From Hymenobacter gummosus (GTDB lineage: Bacteria > Bacteroidota > Bacteroidia > Cytophagales > Hymenobacteraceae), in assembly GCF_003970915.1 (NCBI RefSeq), contig NZ_RXOF01000001.1, positions 682,001 to 746,000 of the forward strand: a stretch of DNA of 64,000 bases. The letters are read 5' to 3'. The translations under genes were made by a program, and so were the position numbers. Positions 43,913 through 52,566 of the stretch are shown in pieces. The notes beneath the pieces were generated by a model. It saw nothing but the letters and a program-made list of their open reading frames with translations. It was not told where the DNA came from and made no database searches. How positions within the stretch are numbered: the first letter of the stretch is position 1; every line of letters begins with the position of its first letter.

Positions 43913-45334
43913 ATGCGAAGCGCTACTCTCCTTGTCTCAGCAGGCGTGCTGCTGACCCTAATGGGTTCCAACCAACGGTCCAGCCGCTCGGCGGTACGGG
44001 CCCTGCGGCTGCCGACCGCGGCCGCTCACGCCCACGGTTCTGCCAGCGTCAAAGGCACCAAAGGCGTGCAGCAGACCGGCACCGTCGCCGACGTGGTCAC
44101 GGCCGCCAATGCCTTTCTGGCCACGCTCAGCACTGCCCAGCAGGCGACGGTGCTGCAAACCTTCAACGCGACCAACGTGGTGAAGTGGTCGAACTTCCCG
44201 ATCGCCGGCTACAACGGCCGCATCGGCATCCGCCTCGACGCGCTGACGGCGGCGCAGCGGACGGCCGCCATGGCCGTGGTGCAGGCCGCCACCGGCACGG
44301 CCGCCAACGAAGGCTTTGACGAGATTCAGCAGATCCGCACGGCCGACGACTACCTCGTCTCCACCGGCAGCAGCAGCACGACCTTCGGCAGCAACATCTA
44401 CTTCATTGCCTTCCTGGGCACGCCCAGCACCACCGGCACCTGGATGCTGCAGTGCGGCGGCCACCACTCAGCCACCAACATCACCTTCGGCGGCGGTGCG
44501 GTAACGGGCGCTTCGCCCAAGTTCGAGGGCGTAGAGCCGCTGACTTTCAACGCCCCGAACAGCAACGTGCTGCCTGCCGGTACGCCCTGCGCACCCCAGG
44601 CCCAGGAGCAGGCCGGGATGCTGGCCATGATCAGCGGCCTGACGACGGCTCAACAGACCTCTGCCCGGCTGACCCAGACCTTCAACGATCTGGTCGTGGG
44701 GCCGCAGAAAGACGGGCTGTTCCCCGCCACGCGCGTCGGCTTGCAGTGCAACCAGCTCACGGCGGCCCAGAAGCAGCTCGTGGTGGATGCCATGGCGCCC
44801 TGGGTCAAGGACGTAGACGACGCCACGGGCCAGCAGCTGCTCGCCTACTACCAGTCGCAGATCGATAATACCTACATCGCCTACTCGGGCACCGGGGCCT
44901 TCAACGCCATCAGCGACTACGTGCGCATCGACGGGCCCAACGTATGGATTGAGTTTGTGGTGCAGCGGGGTGCCGAATACCCAACCCAGATTCACTACCA
45001 TACCCTCTACCGCGACCGGGCCCGCGACTACGGCGGCAACTTCTACGGCTCCTACACGACGGTGCTCGGCACCAAGCCCAGCACCAACGCGACGGTGTTC
45101 ACGGCTTATCCCAACCCCGTGGCCAGCGGCCAGGGTATTGACGTGGTGCTGGCCCAGACCAGCAAGTCGGCCACCTACCAGCTGCGCAATGAAATCGGGC
45201 AGACGGTGGCCAACGGCACCTTCAGCGGCATAAAAACCAAAGTGCCCACCAAAGGCCTGGCTGCCGGGCTTTACTTGCTGACTGTGCAGCCCAGCGGCGA
45301 GCAGCCAGTCACCACCCGCTTGACTCTCCAGTAA
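43913..45334 (+). CDS. DUF3500 protein with T9SS C-terminal sorting domain
   Basis: A 473-residue protein (ATG 43913; TTG 43907 also in frame) with a signal peptide. DUF3500 core: VVKWSNFPIAGYNGRIGIRLDALT, NEGFDEIQQ, NIYFIAFLGTPSTTGTWMLQCGGHHSATNITF, SDYVRIDGPNVWIEF and HYHTLYRDRARDYGGNF. The C-terminal 75 residues are a type A T9SS sorting domain (VFTAYPNPVASGQGI...GLAAGLYLLTVQPSGEQPVTTRLTLQ), so the protein is secreted. It is a paralogue of the interrupted gene. The GGHH pair suggests metal binding. Followed by a terminator. Confidence 0.88.
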   Translation: MRSATLLVSAGVLLTLMGSNQRSSRSAVRALRLPTAAAHAHGSASVKGTKGVQQTGTVADVVTAANAFLATLSTAQQATVLQTFNATNVVKWSNFPIAGYNGRIGIRLDALTAAQRTAAMAVVQAATGTAANEGFDEIQQIRTADDYLVSTGSSSTTFGSNIYFIAFLGTPSTTGTWMLQCGGHHSATNITFGGGAVTGASPKFEGVEPLTFNAPNSNVLPAGTPCAPQAQEQAGMLAMISGLTTAQQTSARLTQTFNDLVVGPQKDGLFPATRVGLQCNQLTAAQKQLVVDAMAPWVKDVDDATGQQLLAYYQSQIDNTYIAYSGTGAFNAISDYVRIDGPNVWIEFVVQRGAEYPTQIHYHTLYRDRARDYGGNFYGSYTTVLGTKPSTNATVFTAYPNPVASGQGIDVVLAQTSKSATYQLRNEIGQTVANGTFSGIKTKVPTKGLAAGLYLLTVQPSGEQPVTTRLTLQ

Positions 45335-45358
45335 GTCTCGTCCGGCCTTTTCAACGCG

Positions 45359-45391
45359 AACGGCCCCGCCTACTCAGTAGGTGGGGCCGTT
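45359..45391 (+). terminator. Rho-independent terminator
   Basis: AACGGCCCCGCCTAC pairs with GTAGGTGGGGCCGTT (one mismatch) around a 3-nt loop, 24 bp after the DUF3500 stop, followed by CTGTTTT. Confidence 0.82.
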
Positions 45392-45753
45392 CTGTTTTGC
45401 GGTACGTTTTTGTTGCCATTGTGCAGCCCCAAAAGGTTGCAACTAGCAATGCGCGACACGAACGAGAGTCTATCTTGTTCACCCATACCACCTGTAACTG
45501 AACACTTCGCTCAGTTACAGGTGGTGTTGTGAAGCTAAAATAGAATATCCCTGCCCACTAGCGTAGCACACGGGGTGTAGCTAGTCTTGTGTCTGCTGGC
45601 CAAATGCGCCTTTTGGACTACTCTTTTTAGATTAGCCGCTATCGATTGCATCAGAACACCGCAATCAATGAGTTTCTTTTAGTTTGCAGAGCTTACCTTA
45701 AGCTCAGCAAATAATCTGGCCTTCTTAACACCCTTCCCTGTCGATTTACCGCT
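45392..45753. promoter_or_regulatory. Region upstream of ABC-3C operon with a perfect hairpin
   Basis: No gene. A perfect 15-bp inverted repeat lies at 45487-45501 and 45511-45525 (ACCACCTGTAACTGA and complement, 9-nt loop), without T-tract. AT content rises from about 45540 to the start of the defence operon, which marks the border of the island. Confidence 0.5.
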
Positions 45754-47031
45754 ATGAGTTCCCCGTACTCGGCTGGGCCACAAATGCTCGGCTACCTGTA
45801 CCAAGTGCAATATGCCTTACTCACGTTGCTTAAGGCCGACGATGATGAAGCAAATGCGATTGTGATCGAGGGCCTAGATGATGTGGAGCTGAATGGAGCA
45901 ACCTTCTTGGAACTCCAGCAACTCAAGCATCACATTGGGACAAAGCGACAGGCAACCCTATCAAACAGCAGCCTGGATTTGTGGAAGAGCCTGCGAATTT
46001 GGAGCGAAGGAATTGCGCAAAAACGGTGGAACCCGCTGCAAACGAAACTAACGCTGATCACGACAGCGAGAGCTGTTAGCGGGTCTATTGCCTCCAAGCT
46101 GCGCGAACATGCGGGTGAGCGCAACACGAAGGAAGCTCTGCAAGAATTGGTAACACTAGCGGCCGATACAACGGCCAAGGCCGCTGCAAAGGCTCAAGCA
46201 GCTTTAGCTCAGGGTAAGAAGGTGCAGCCTACAGAGTTAGAAGAACTGGTGACTGTTTTTGGTGCCCTGAAGCCTGCCCAGCAAAAGCAGCTAGTAGAAG
46301 CTATTGTGGTGGTTGACCAAGCTCCGACCATGCACAATTTGGAGGAGCCGATTAAAAACAAGTTGCGCATAGTGGCTCCCAAGGATAGGCTGAACCAGGT
46401 ATACACGCATTTGCTGGGCTGGTGGTACGCCACTGTTGCTGAGCAACTGCTGAACGCACCTGGTGCCAATAAGCCCATCAAATGGATTGACCTTAAAACA
46501 GAGATTGATGAAATCATTCCTCAGTATCGAGCGGATAGGCTACCTACTTTTTTTGCCCGCGCTGAACCGGACGAGGATCACTACAAAGCATTACAAGGGC
46601 AAATGTTTGTGCGCCAGCTGGATTACTTGGTGCTGGACGCAAAGCGTATTCGCTATGCCGTAAAGGACTATTTCCGGGCCTTTCAAGAGCGCACGAAATG
46701 GGCAACCGATAAGCTTCTGGTCGGCAGAGAAGTGGAAGACTATGAAGCCGATTTGCAAGAACGCTGGGAACGGTTTGTTAACCGCTTGCCCTACCAACCG
46801 GAATACTCCAGCTATCTGGAAGACGATGAAGCCTGCCTGCGGTTTGGCCGCCGGGTGCTGGATTGGGTTGAAGAGGCCAATTTCCCTATTCGGCCTGCCA
46901 TGCCCCCTACTGCCGATTACATTACGCGCGGCAGCTACCATATGATAGCAGACCGGGATGTGCCCCCTGTTTACTGGCACCCTAAGTTTTTAGAGAAGAT
47001 GGCTGAACTGGTACAGGAGGCTGGTAATTAA
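45754..47031 (+). CDS. ABC-three-component (ABC-3C) system protein, nuclease-like N-terminus
   Basis: A 425-residue protein, first of a tight three-gene operon. The start SSPYSAGPQMLGYLYQVQYALLTLL...IVIEGLDDVEL...FLELQQLKHHI has the spacing E-x2-DD ... E-x-Q-x-K seen in restriction-endonuclease-like (Cap4/DUF4297-like) effector domains; the nuclease reading is an inference. The C-terminal half (residues about 250-425) is the module thought to contact the middle component. ABC-3C systems are predicted anti-phage conflict systems in which an SMC/Rad50-like ATPase controls an effector. The gap to the next gene is 13 bp. Confidence 0.82.
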   Translation: MSSPYSAGPQMLGYLYQVQYALLTLLKADDDEANAIVIEGLDDVELNGATFLELQQLKHHIGTKRQATLSNSSLDLWKSLRIWSEGIAQKRWNPLQTKLTLITTARAVSGSIASKLREHAGERNTKEALQELVTLAADTTAKAAAKAQAALAQGKKVQPTELEELVTVFGALKPAQQKQLVEAIVVVDQAPTMHNLEEPIKNKLRIVAPKDRLNQVYTHLLGWWYATVAEQLLNAPGANKPIKWIDLKTEIDEIIPQYRADRLPTFFARAEPDEDHYKALQGQMFVRQLDYLVLDAKRIRYAVKDYFRAFQERTKWATDKLLVGREVEDYEADLQERWERFVNRLPYQPEYSSYLEDDEACLRFGRRVLDWVEEANFPIRPAMPPTADYITRGSYHMIADRDVPPVYWHPKFLEKMAELVQEAGN

Positions 47032-47044
47032 GTCTGGGCTTGCT

Positions 47045-47536
47045 ATGCTTCCGTGGAACCGTCGGCCTATTGAGGCGAATCTGGTTAATCCCGCCTTTTG
47101 TACGCTGGTTCTGCGCCAGGCTATCGATGGCTACTTCCAAACAGCTCGCACAGGAATGGAGTTTTCGCTGGCATTTCTGGTGCTGCCCGTCGTATTGCAC
47201 AAAGCCACACGTGACTTGGTCCCGGCCACCATTGCCACGAAGTTACATGTGTGGATTCAGCGGCATCACGAAGTGCGCATTGGCTTTGCGCAACACATGC
47301 AGAACATGGTGCCGATTACCAAAGAAGCGCTGATTTTTGGCATGCAGCACGACGCTTACCAGCTGGATGAGCGAGGCACCTTAGTGGCAGGGCTGCAGGA
47401 GCTAAAGCCTGTGGATGTTATCCCAGGCTCTGACGCAGAAGCGTGTTTCAAGAAGGCGTTTTTTGTAGGCCGGTGGTTTGCCGACGCGGGCACCCCTTCC
47501 TCCGTGATTGCCGCCTGGGACGTAACGATCAAGTAG
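47045..47536 (+). CDS. ABC-three-component system middle component
   Basis: A 163-residue protein between the effector-like gene and the ATPase gene, with MLPWNRRPIEANLVNPAFCTLVLRQAIDGYF typical of middle components (NPA(F/Y)C followed by a long helix). In the family this small protein links effector and ATPase. The next gene starts 1 bp after its stop, so expression is coupled. Confidence 0.85.
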   Translation: MLPWNRRPIEANLVNPAFCTLVLRQAIDGYFQTARTGMEFSLAFLVLPVVLHKATRDLVPATIATKLHVWIQRHHEVRIGFAQHMQNMVPITKEALIFGMQHDAYQLDERGTLVAGLQELKPVDVIPGSDAEACFKKAFFVGRWFADAGTPSSVIAAWDVTIK

Positions 47537-47537
47537 T

Positions 47538-49565
47538 ATGGAGTATCAGTTTTACCCTTTTTTTTACTTCCCGCCGACCACAATGCAAGTGCGGGCCATC
47601 ATCCTATACAACTATCAAGGGCAGAAACGGATTCTGCCCTTCAAGCTCGGGCAAGTCAACATTATTACGGGCGAGTCGGAAACGGGCAAATCATCCATTA
47701 TTAATATTCTCGACTACTGCACCGGGCGCTCAACCTTCAAAATGTTTAAAGCGGAGGGGGTAAATATTGGCGTGGTTGCCTGGTACGCCGTGCTGCTTCA
47801 AATAGGCTGGATGCAGGTGCTGGTTGCCAAGCCGACCCCCAAAGGCCAAAACAGGTCACAGAAGGAAGGATACATTGACAAGGGCCTGTTTTTGCAACTT
47901 CCCGAACTCAAGGATCTGCGGGTTAATACCAACGACGACGGCATTGATTCGGAGCTGTCAAATCTGATCGGGATTGCGCCGAACAAGGCGTTGAGCCCAA
48001 CCAAAACGGGCCAAGATCCAGCCCAGGCATCCCTGCAGCACACCAAGTATTTTCTGTTTCAGAATCAAAACCTAGTATCTAGCCCCGAGCACCTGTTCTG
48101 GCGGCAGAGTGACCCGAAGATCGGCCGCCACTTACGCGACTCGTTGCATTACTTTTTAGGAGCCGACCAAGATGAACGCTGGGAGAAGGAAAAGCGACTT
48201 GCGCATTACAAGAAGGGTCTACAAAAGCTCGAAGCCAGCAACCGTTTACTCGAAGCACAACGGGCCACCCAGAGCCAGAGTATGCGTACCATGCTGCTGC
48301 AGGCGCAGCAAGTAGGCCTCGTAGGGGGACTGGTGCCGGACGCCGAACTGTTACCGACCCTACGGGGACTTCTGACGTGGGAAGCAAGCAGTACCCTAAC
48401 CACCGTTGCGGTAGCCAATAGCCCGTTGGAGCAGGAACGCCAGCGTGCGCGCGAGCTGAATCGGGACTTTCGTGAGAAGCTGCGCGAGATAGAAGAGGCC
48501 GAAGAATACCGCCGGCAAGCCGATGGGTTTGCCACCTCAATCGAGCAGCATACGGACCGGCTACGAGCCGTGCATGTGTTTGACCAAGACTCTACTCACG
48601 CGGAACAGTGCCCACTTTGTTCGCAAACGATGGGTTCGCCGCCTCCTTCGGTGGCGGCCCTAACGACGTCGCTGGCTCGGATGCAGGCCAACCTGGGCGG
48701 CGTGCGCCGGGAACGGCCTCAACTGGAGCAGTACATCACCCAGCTGAACAACCAATTGGAAGACCTTCGTGAGGCACGCCGACTGGCCGAAGACCGGGTA
48801 AAAGCGCTGCAACAGGAACAAGATGCGGGAGGGCGGTTGCGCGACCTGGAGCTGCGGGCCTCACGTGTCGTTGGCCGCATTGAAAGCTATCTGGAGCAGC
48901 TACAGCTGGTCGATGATAATGCTGAGCTGCAACAACGCATTGAAAACGGGAAAAAAATCATCGAGGATTTAGAAGCGGAAATCGGATCTGAAGACGTCAC
49001 AGAAATCATTGAAACCAGCCTAGCACTGGTATCTGCGTATATGACGCCTTGGGCCAAGGTATTGAACATGCGCTATGCCGGCTTGCCCCATCGCCTCGAC
49101 CCGCGCAACCTGACGGTAGTAGCGGCGCAAGGCCGCGGTATTACGATGGAAGATATGGGCGGTGGGTCGAACGCGCTGGGCTGCCACTTGATTACCCTGG
49201 TGGCCCTGCACCGGTTCTTTATTAAGAATAAGAAACCGGTGCCCGGCCTGCTCGTGCTCGACCAGCCCTCACAGGTGTATTTCCCATCGCTCGAAGCCTA
49301 CAAGACCATATTAGACGGCACCGTACGAGACGTGAGCGTGGCCGGCGGCGATGTGGCAGCTGTGCAGCGCATGTTTGCGTATTTGTTCAAACGCGTAAAA
49401 GAGCTAAGTCCCGATCTGCAGCTCATTGTGACGGAACACGCTAACTTGGATACACTCGACTACCAGCAGGCGCTGGTAGAAGACCCTTGGGTAGGAGGCA
49501 GAGGCTTGATTCCGCAGGAGTGGATAACGGCCATGCCGCCAGCAGTAGACCCAGTAGAAGAATAA
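47538..49565 (+). CDS. ABC-three-component system ATPase (DUF3732, Rad50/SMC-like)
   Basis: A 675-residue protein. Walker A GESETGKSS (residues 45-53) near the N-terminus, long coiled coil (about 215-490) interrupted by a CPLC hook (Cys358, Cys361) like the zinc hook of Rad50, then a C-terminal lobe with signature-like MEDMGGGSNALGCHLITLVALH and a Walker B-like LLVLDQPSQVYFP. The architecture is that of an SMC/Rad50-type ATPase with DUF3732. It is predicted to sense invading nucleic acid and activate the effector encoded first in the operon. Confidence 0.88.
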   Translation: MEYQFYPFFYFPPTTMQVRAIILYNYQGQKRILPFKLGQVNIITGESETGKSSIINILDYCTGRSTFKMFKAEGVNIGVVAWYAVLLQIGWMQVLVAKPTPKGQNRSQKEGYIDKGLFLQLPELKDLRVNTNDDGIDSELSNLIGIAPNKALSPTKTGQDPAQASLQHTKYFLFQNQNLVSSPEHLFWRQSDPKIGRHLRDSLHYFLGADQDERWEKEKRLAHYKKGLQKLEASNRLLEAQRATQSQSMRTMLLQAQQVGLVGGLVPDAELLPTLRGLLTWEASSTLTTVAVANSPLEQERQRARELNRDFREKLREIEEAEEYRRQADGFATSIEQHTDRLRAVHVFDQDSTHAEQCPLCSQTMGSPPPSVAALTTSLARMQANLGGVRRERPQLEQYITQLNNQLEDLREARRLAEDRVKALQQEQDAGGRLRDLELRASRVVGRIESYLEQLQLVDDNAELQQRIENGKKIIEDLEAEIGSEDVTEIIETSLALVSAYMTPWAKVLNMRYAGLPHRLDPRNLTVVAAQGRGITMEDMGGGSNALGCHLITLVALHRFFIKNKKPVPGLLVLDQPSQVYFPSLEAYKTILDGTVRDVSVAGGDVAAVQRMFAYLFKRVKELSPDLQLIVTEHANLDTLDYQQALVEDPWVGGRGLIPQEWITAMPPAVDPVEE

Positions 49566-49581
49566 AGAAAGCGGTTGTTGG

Positions 49582-50286
49582 CTATTGCGACGCTTCGGCC
49601 ATGCGCCGGAAGCGCCGCTCAATTTCAAACTTGCGTTCGTACCCTGAATTGGGAGGCAGCGTCCATTCCAGGGCCTCTAGTAAATCCGGGTGCGCTAGCA
49701 ACTCACCCAACCGGTGTTGGATATACCCTCGTACGCCTGCACGAGCCTGCGCTACTTCGCGTTCTAGTTGCAGGCGGTTGTCTACGACGTGCACCACGTC
49801 CTCCAAGTCCTGGCTCAAGCGCAGATCGTTCCAGCCCCGGTCGCGCATAGCCGCCAGTTTGGTGGCCAAGAAGTACTCCGGAGCGAGGATGCGGATCGTG
49901 GTGGAGTCCGGCAACTCGAACGGAATGGCCTGGGCGAACCCCTCCGGGTACCAGGGGTTACTGAACCCCAAAATGGCGTCGTCGGTCGGCATGACGTCGA
50001 CCACGAGCTGCGCGTAGCGCCAGCGGCAGATCACGCCCGAGGCGATGTCGTTAACAAATCCCCGCGCGCGGAGTTCGTCTTCCAATTGGTAGAAGGCGGC
50101 CCGCGGGGCGACTTCGACAATACAGTCCACGTCCTCTGTAATACGTGGTTCGGGCGTATTCAGGGGCGCGGCGGCGTACAGGTTGACCGTTGCGCCGCCC
50201 ACAAACACGACCCGCTCACGCAGGCTGCCCAAGGCTCTGGCTACCGCTTGCAGGCGGACCAGGTTGCGGTGTTGATCAGGATTCAT
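49582..50286 (-). CDS. Nucleotidyltransferase, AbiEii-like toxin candidate
   Basis: A 234-residue protein with the pol-beta-type nucleotidyltransferase motif FVGGATVNLYA...RITEDVDCIVEV (GG, then D-V-D) and a C-terminal helical part (LAPEYFLATKLAAMRDRGWNDLRLSQDLEDVVHVV) shared with AbiEii/DUF1814-like proteins. It overlaps the HTH gene by 11 bp. AbiE-type pairs are toxin-antitoxin/abortive infection systems in which the NTase modifies a cellular target. Here it is convergent with the ABC-3C operon and part of the same defence island. The toxin role is inferred. Confidence 0.8.
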   Translation of the reverse strand: MNPDQHRNLVRLQAVARALGSLRERVVFVGGATVNLYAAAPLNTPEPRITEDVDCIVEVAPRAAFYQLEDELRARGFVNDIASGVICRWRYAQLVVDVMPTDDAILGFSNPWYPEGFAQAIPFELPDSTTIRILAPEYFLATKLAAMRDRGWNDLRLSQDLEDVVHVVDNRLQLEREVAQARAGVRGYIQHRLGELLAHPDLLEALEWTLPPNSGYERKFEIERRFRRMAEASQ

Positions 50287-50812
50287 GGTCTACCTGTTGG
50301 GTGGTTAGCAATCGCTGTCTGAGCAGTTCACCGGCTAGCTTTACCTCCCGCGGCCGGCCTAAGCGAATGGTGTCCACTAACGCCAGCAACTCATAGAGGA
50401 CGTCATCTGCTTGCGCAGCAGCGGGTACGCCCGCGTACAACGGCGTGACTGCGGCTCCCCATAAGTGGCCTTCCGCCGTCGGCCAGACATACGTGATGCC
50501 TTGACCAAACTGCTCCTGCAGCAACGGTACGCTAGGCCCAGTGGCAAACCCCCGCGCCTGAAAACCGGGGTTGGCGGGGAATACATAGGGCAGCCCGTGA
50601 ATGAGGAACTCCACTAGGGAGCGTCGCTGTACGTGCCGGCCTGCGTCCAACAGCCGGCTGTGTTGGCATCGTCGCAAGGCGTAAGATATCTCCGCCGGAC
50701 TGAGGAACAAAGCCTGCGCTACTTGTTTGCTTTGCCAGGGACGAGTTCCCCGAGCAGCCAAGGCCAGCATCAGTACGACGTCCTGTGGACGAAGAGCATT
50801 AAGCTTCTCCAT
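50276..50812 (-). CDS. Helix-turn-helix protein, antitoxin-like partner of the nucleotidyltransferase
   Basis: A 178-residue protein starting at ATG 50812. N-terminal HTH/winged-helix (LALAARGTRPWQSKQVAQALFLSPAEISYALRRCQHSRLL), then a region with VEFLIHGLPYVFPANPG and a C-terminal helix. HTH-plus-NTase order and overlap fit an autoregulated antitoxin, but the protein is not a clear AbiEi. Three 7-bp tandem repeats directly upstream of its start codon (50814-50834) are a likely operator. Confidence 0.75.
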   Translation of the reverse strand: MEKLNALRPQDVVLMLALAARGTRPWQSKQVAQALFLSPAEISYALRRCQHSRLLDAGRHVQRRSLVEFLIHGLPYVFPANPGFQARGFATGPSVPLLQEQFGQGITYVWPTAEGHLWGAAVTPLYAGVPAAAQADDVLYELLALVDTIRLGRPREVKLAGELLRQRLLTTQQVDHES

Positions 50813-50813
50813 A

Positions 50814-50837
50814 ATTCATGATTCATGATTCATGAAT
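50814..50837 (-). promoter_or_regulatory. Tandem 7-bp repeats next to the start codon; probable operator
   Basis: ATTCATG occurs three times head to tail at 50814-50820, 50821-50827 and 50828-50834, and the last forms the palindrome ATTCATGAAT (50828-50837). It begins 1 bp upstream of the ATG of the HTH gene. Slippage by one unit would change the leader by 7 bp, so it could act both as an operator and as a variable leader. Confidence 0.6.
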
Positions 50838-51101
50838 TCAAAGATACACTCTACAATAGACTTAATTTGAAGCTACTCCGCGATTGCTGTGAGTGCAAGA
50901 GGTATAAGGTGCTGGCTTAATCCTTCTGGCGGATGCAGCTATTTACTAAAGCTGAATTTAGCACAAAGGCATAACAATAGGTTTAGGAGCGTGCATCGCA
51001 TGAATGTCATCTGATGTGAAAAGGGTAGGAGTCTGACATCCTATCAAACTGTATAGGTATTAAGAGAAAATAGAGCTCTCTGTTGTTTTTCAACACAGTA
51101 T

Positions 51102-51737
51102 CTACCGTCCGCCGCCGAACTTGATGGCGAGGTAGCCCTGGATGACGCGGTTTTTCAGGCGCGGGTCGTTGGCGGAGCGCACGTCGGAGAAGTCGGCAAT
51201 GTCGTTGAGGCCGGAGGTGAAGCGGCCGCCCACGGCGAAGGTCTTGCCCAGGTCGATTTCGGCACCGGCGCAGAGGCTGAAGTCCTGACGCTTAAACTGG
51301 TCGGTGACCTGGCCCTGCACCGAGCCGTACTGCGGGGCGCCGTTCTGGATGCCGGTGAACTTGGTGCCTTTCTGCTCGGCCTGCAGCATCACCCCGAACT
51401 GGGGGCCCCCCTGCAGGTGCACCGGCCCGAGCTTGACGTCGAGCAGCACGGGCACCGTCAGGTAGTAGAGCCGGGTGGTGTAGTCTTCGTTGTCGGACTT
51501 GAACTCGGAGCCCTGCACGGAGTACTGCACCTCGGGCCGCAAGGACAGCGGCCCGACGAGGTTGTAGTTGTAGAACGCCCCCACGTGGAAGGAGGTGTTG
51601 TACTTGGTGTCGACCTGAATCTGTTCCCCGTCGAGCACGGCCGCGTTCAGGCCGCCTTTGATACCGAAATATTGGGCCTGGGCGGCCGGCAGGCCCAGCA
51701 GGGCCGCGAAAGGCAGAAGTAGCAGCGTACGTTTCAT
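51102..51737 (-). CDS. Outer-membrane beta-barrel (porin-like) protein
   Basis: A 211-residue protein; ATG 51737 starts the signal peptide (MKRTLLLLPFAALLGLPAAQAQ), and the frame further upstream is ignored. The mature start YFGIKGGLNAAVL is typical of PorT/OmpA-like small barrels of Bacteroidota; SLRPEVQYSVQGSEF, LPVLLDVKLGPVHLQGGPQFGVML and the end GYLAIKFGGGR are alternating strands. Probable outer_membrane protein beta-barrel (OMP_b-brl) fold. Role unknown. Confidence 0.85.
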   Translation of the reverse strand: MKRTLLLLPFAALLGLPAAQAQYFGIKGGLNAAVLDGEQIQVDTKYNTSFHVGAFYNYNLVGPLSLRPEVQYSVQGSEFKSDNEDYTTRLYYLTVPVLLDVKLGPVHLQGGPQFGVMLQAEQKGTKFTGIQNGAPQYGSVQGQVTDQFKRQDFSLCAGAEIDLGKTFAVGGRFTSGLNDIADFSDVRSANDPRLKNRVIQGYLAIKFGGGR

Positions 51738-51924
51738 AGCGGAAGCAAAGTTCGGGGGTAGAACGCAAGAATCGACCCAAGCGCGTATACGCAAATGATG
51801 TGATGCCCGGCGCCCGACCGTAGCCGCGTATTTTTCGCGGGCCAAGACGGCCGTACCGTGCCACCCGGCGGCCCGCGGCTGCGTCCTTGCCCCGTTCGTC
51901 TGCTTTTTCACTTACCTCTCAGCT

Positions 51925-52548
51925 TTGCCCGCGCCCTTCACTTTCGTCCGCCTCAGCTACCACTCCGGCGACTGGGACGCCGTGGACGAGCGGATGCCCG
52001 CCAACCTGCTGCACTCCCTCATCGAGTACACCACCGTCAAAATCAACCCCAAGGAGAAAGTGGTGGCCCTGGATTCGGCGGAGCTGTTTCAGTACCCGTT
52101 CTGCTACCTCTCGGGGCACCGGCTGGTGCAGTTTACGGCCCAGGAGAAGAAGAACTTCACCCAGTACGTGCGCGGCGGCGGCTTCGTGTTCGTCGACGAC
52201 TGCAACCACGACATCGACGGGCTGTTTGCCCGCTCCTTCGAGGAGCAGATGCGCCAGTGCTTCGGCACGGGGGCGCTGAAGAAGCTGCCCAACACGCACC
52301 CCATCTACTCGCAGTTCTTCAAGTTTAAAGACGGCCCGCCCAACACCTCGTTTGAGCTGAATGGCTGGGGCGACGACCTCGTGCACGACTACCTCAAAGC
52401 GGTGGAAATCAAGGGTCGCATCGGAGTCCTGTATTCCAACAAGGACTACGGCTGCGAATGGGACTACGACTTCCGCAACAAGCGCTTTTTGGCCGCGGAC
52501 AACACCAAGTTCGGGGTCAACATCCTGCTGTACGCGCTGACGGCCTAA
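51925..52548 (+). CDS. DUF4159-domain protein
   Basis: A 207-residue protein starting at TTG 51925. Family features: FTFVRLSYHSGDWDAVDERMPANLLHSLIEYTTVKINPKEKVV, YPFCYLSGHRLVQFTAQEKKNFTQYVRGGGFVFVDDCNHDIDGLF, ending NILLYALTA. DUF4159 proteins are usually encoded with MoxR/DUF58/BatA genes; here three minus-strand genes separate it from that operon at 54760. A GATase-like fold is assumed for the family. Function is unknown. Confidence 0.88.
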   Translation: MPAPFTFVRLSYHSGDWDAVDERMPANLLHSLIEYTTVKINPKEKVVALDSAELFQYPFCYLSGHRLVQFTAQEKKNFTQYVRGGGFVFVDDCNHDIDGLFARSFEEQMRQCFGTGALKKLPNTHPIYSQFFKFKDGPPNTSFELNGWGDDLVHDYLKAVEIKGRIGVLYSNKDYGCEWDYDFRNKRFLAADNTKFGVNILLYALTA

Positions 52549-52566
52549 TGGCACCCCGGCTTTCGG

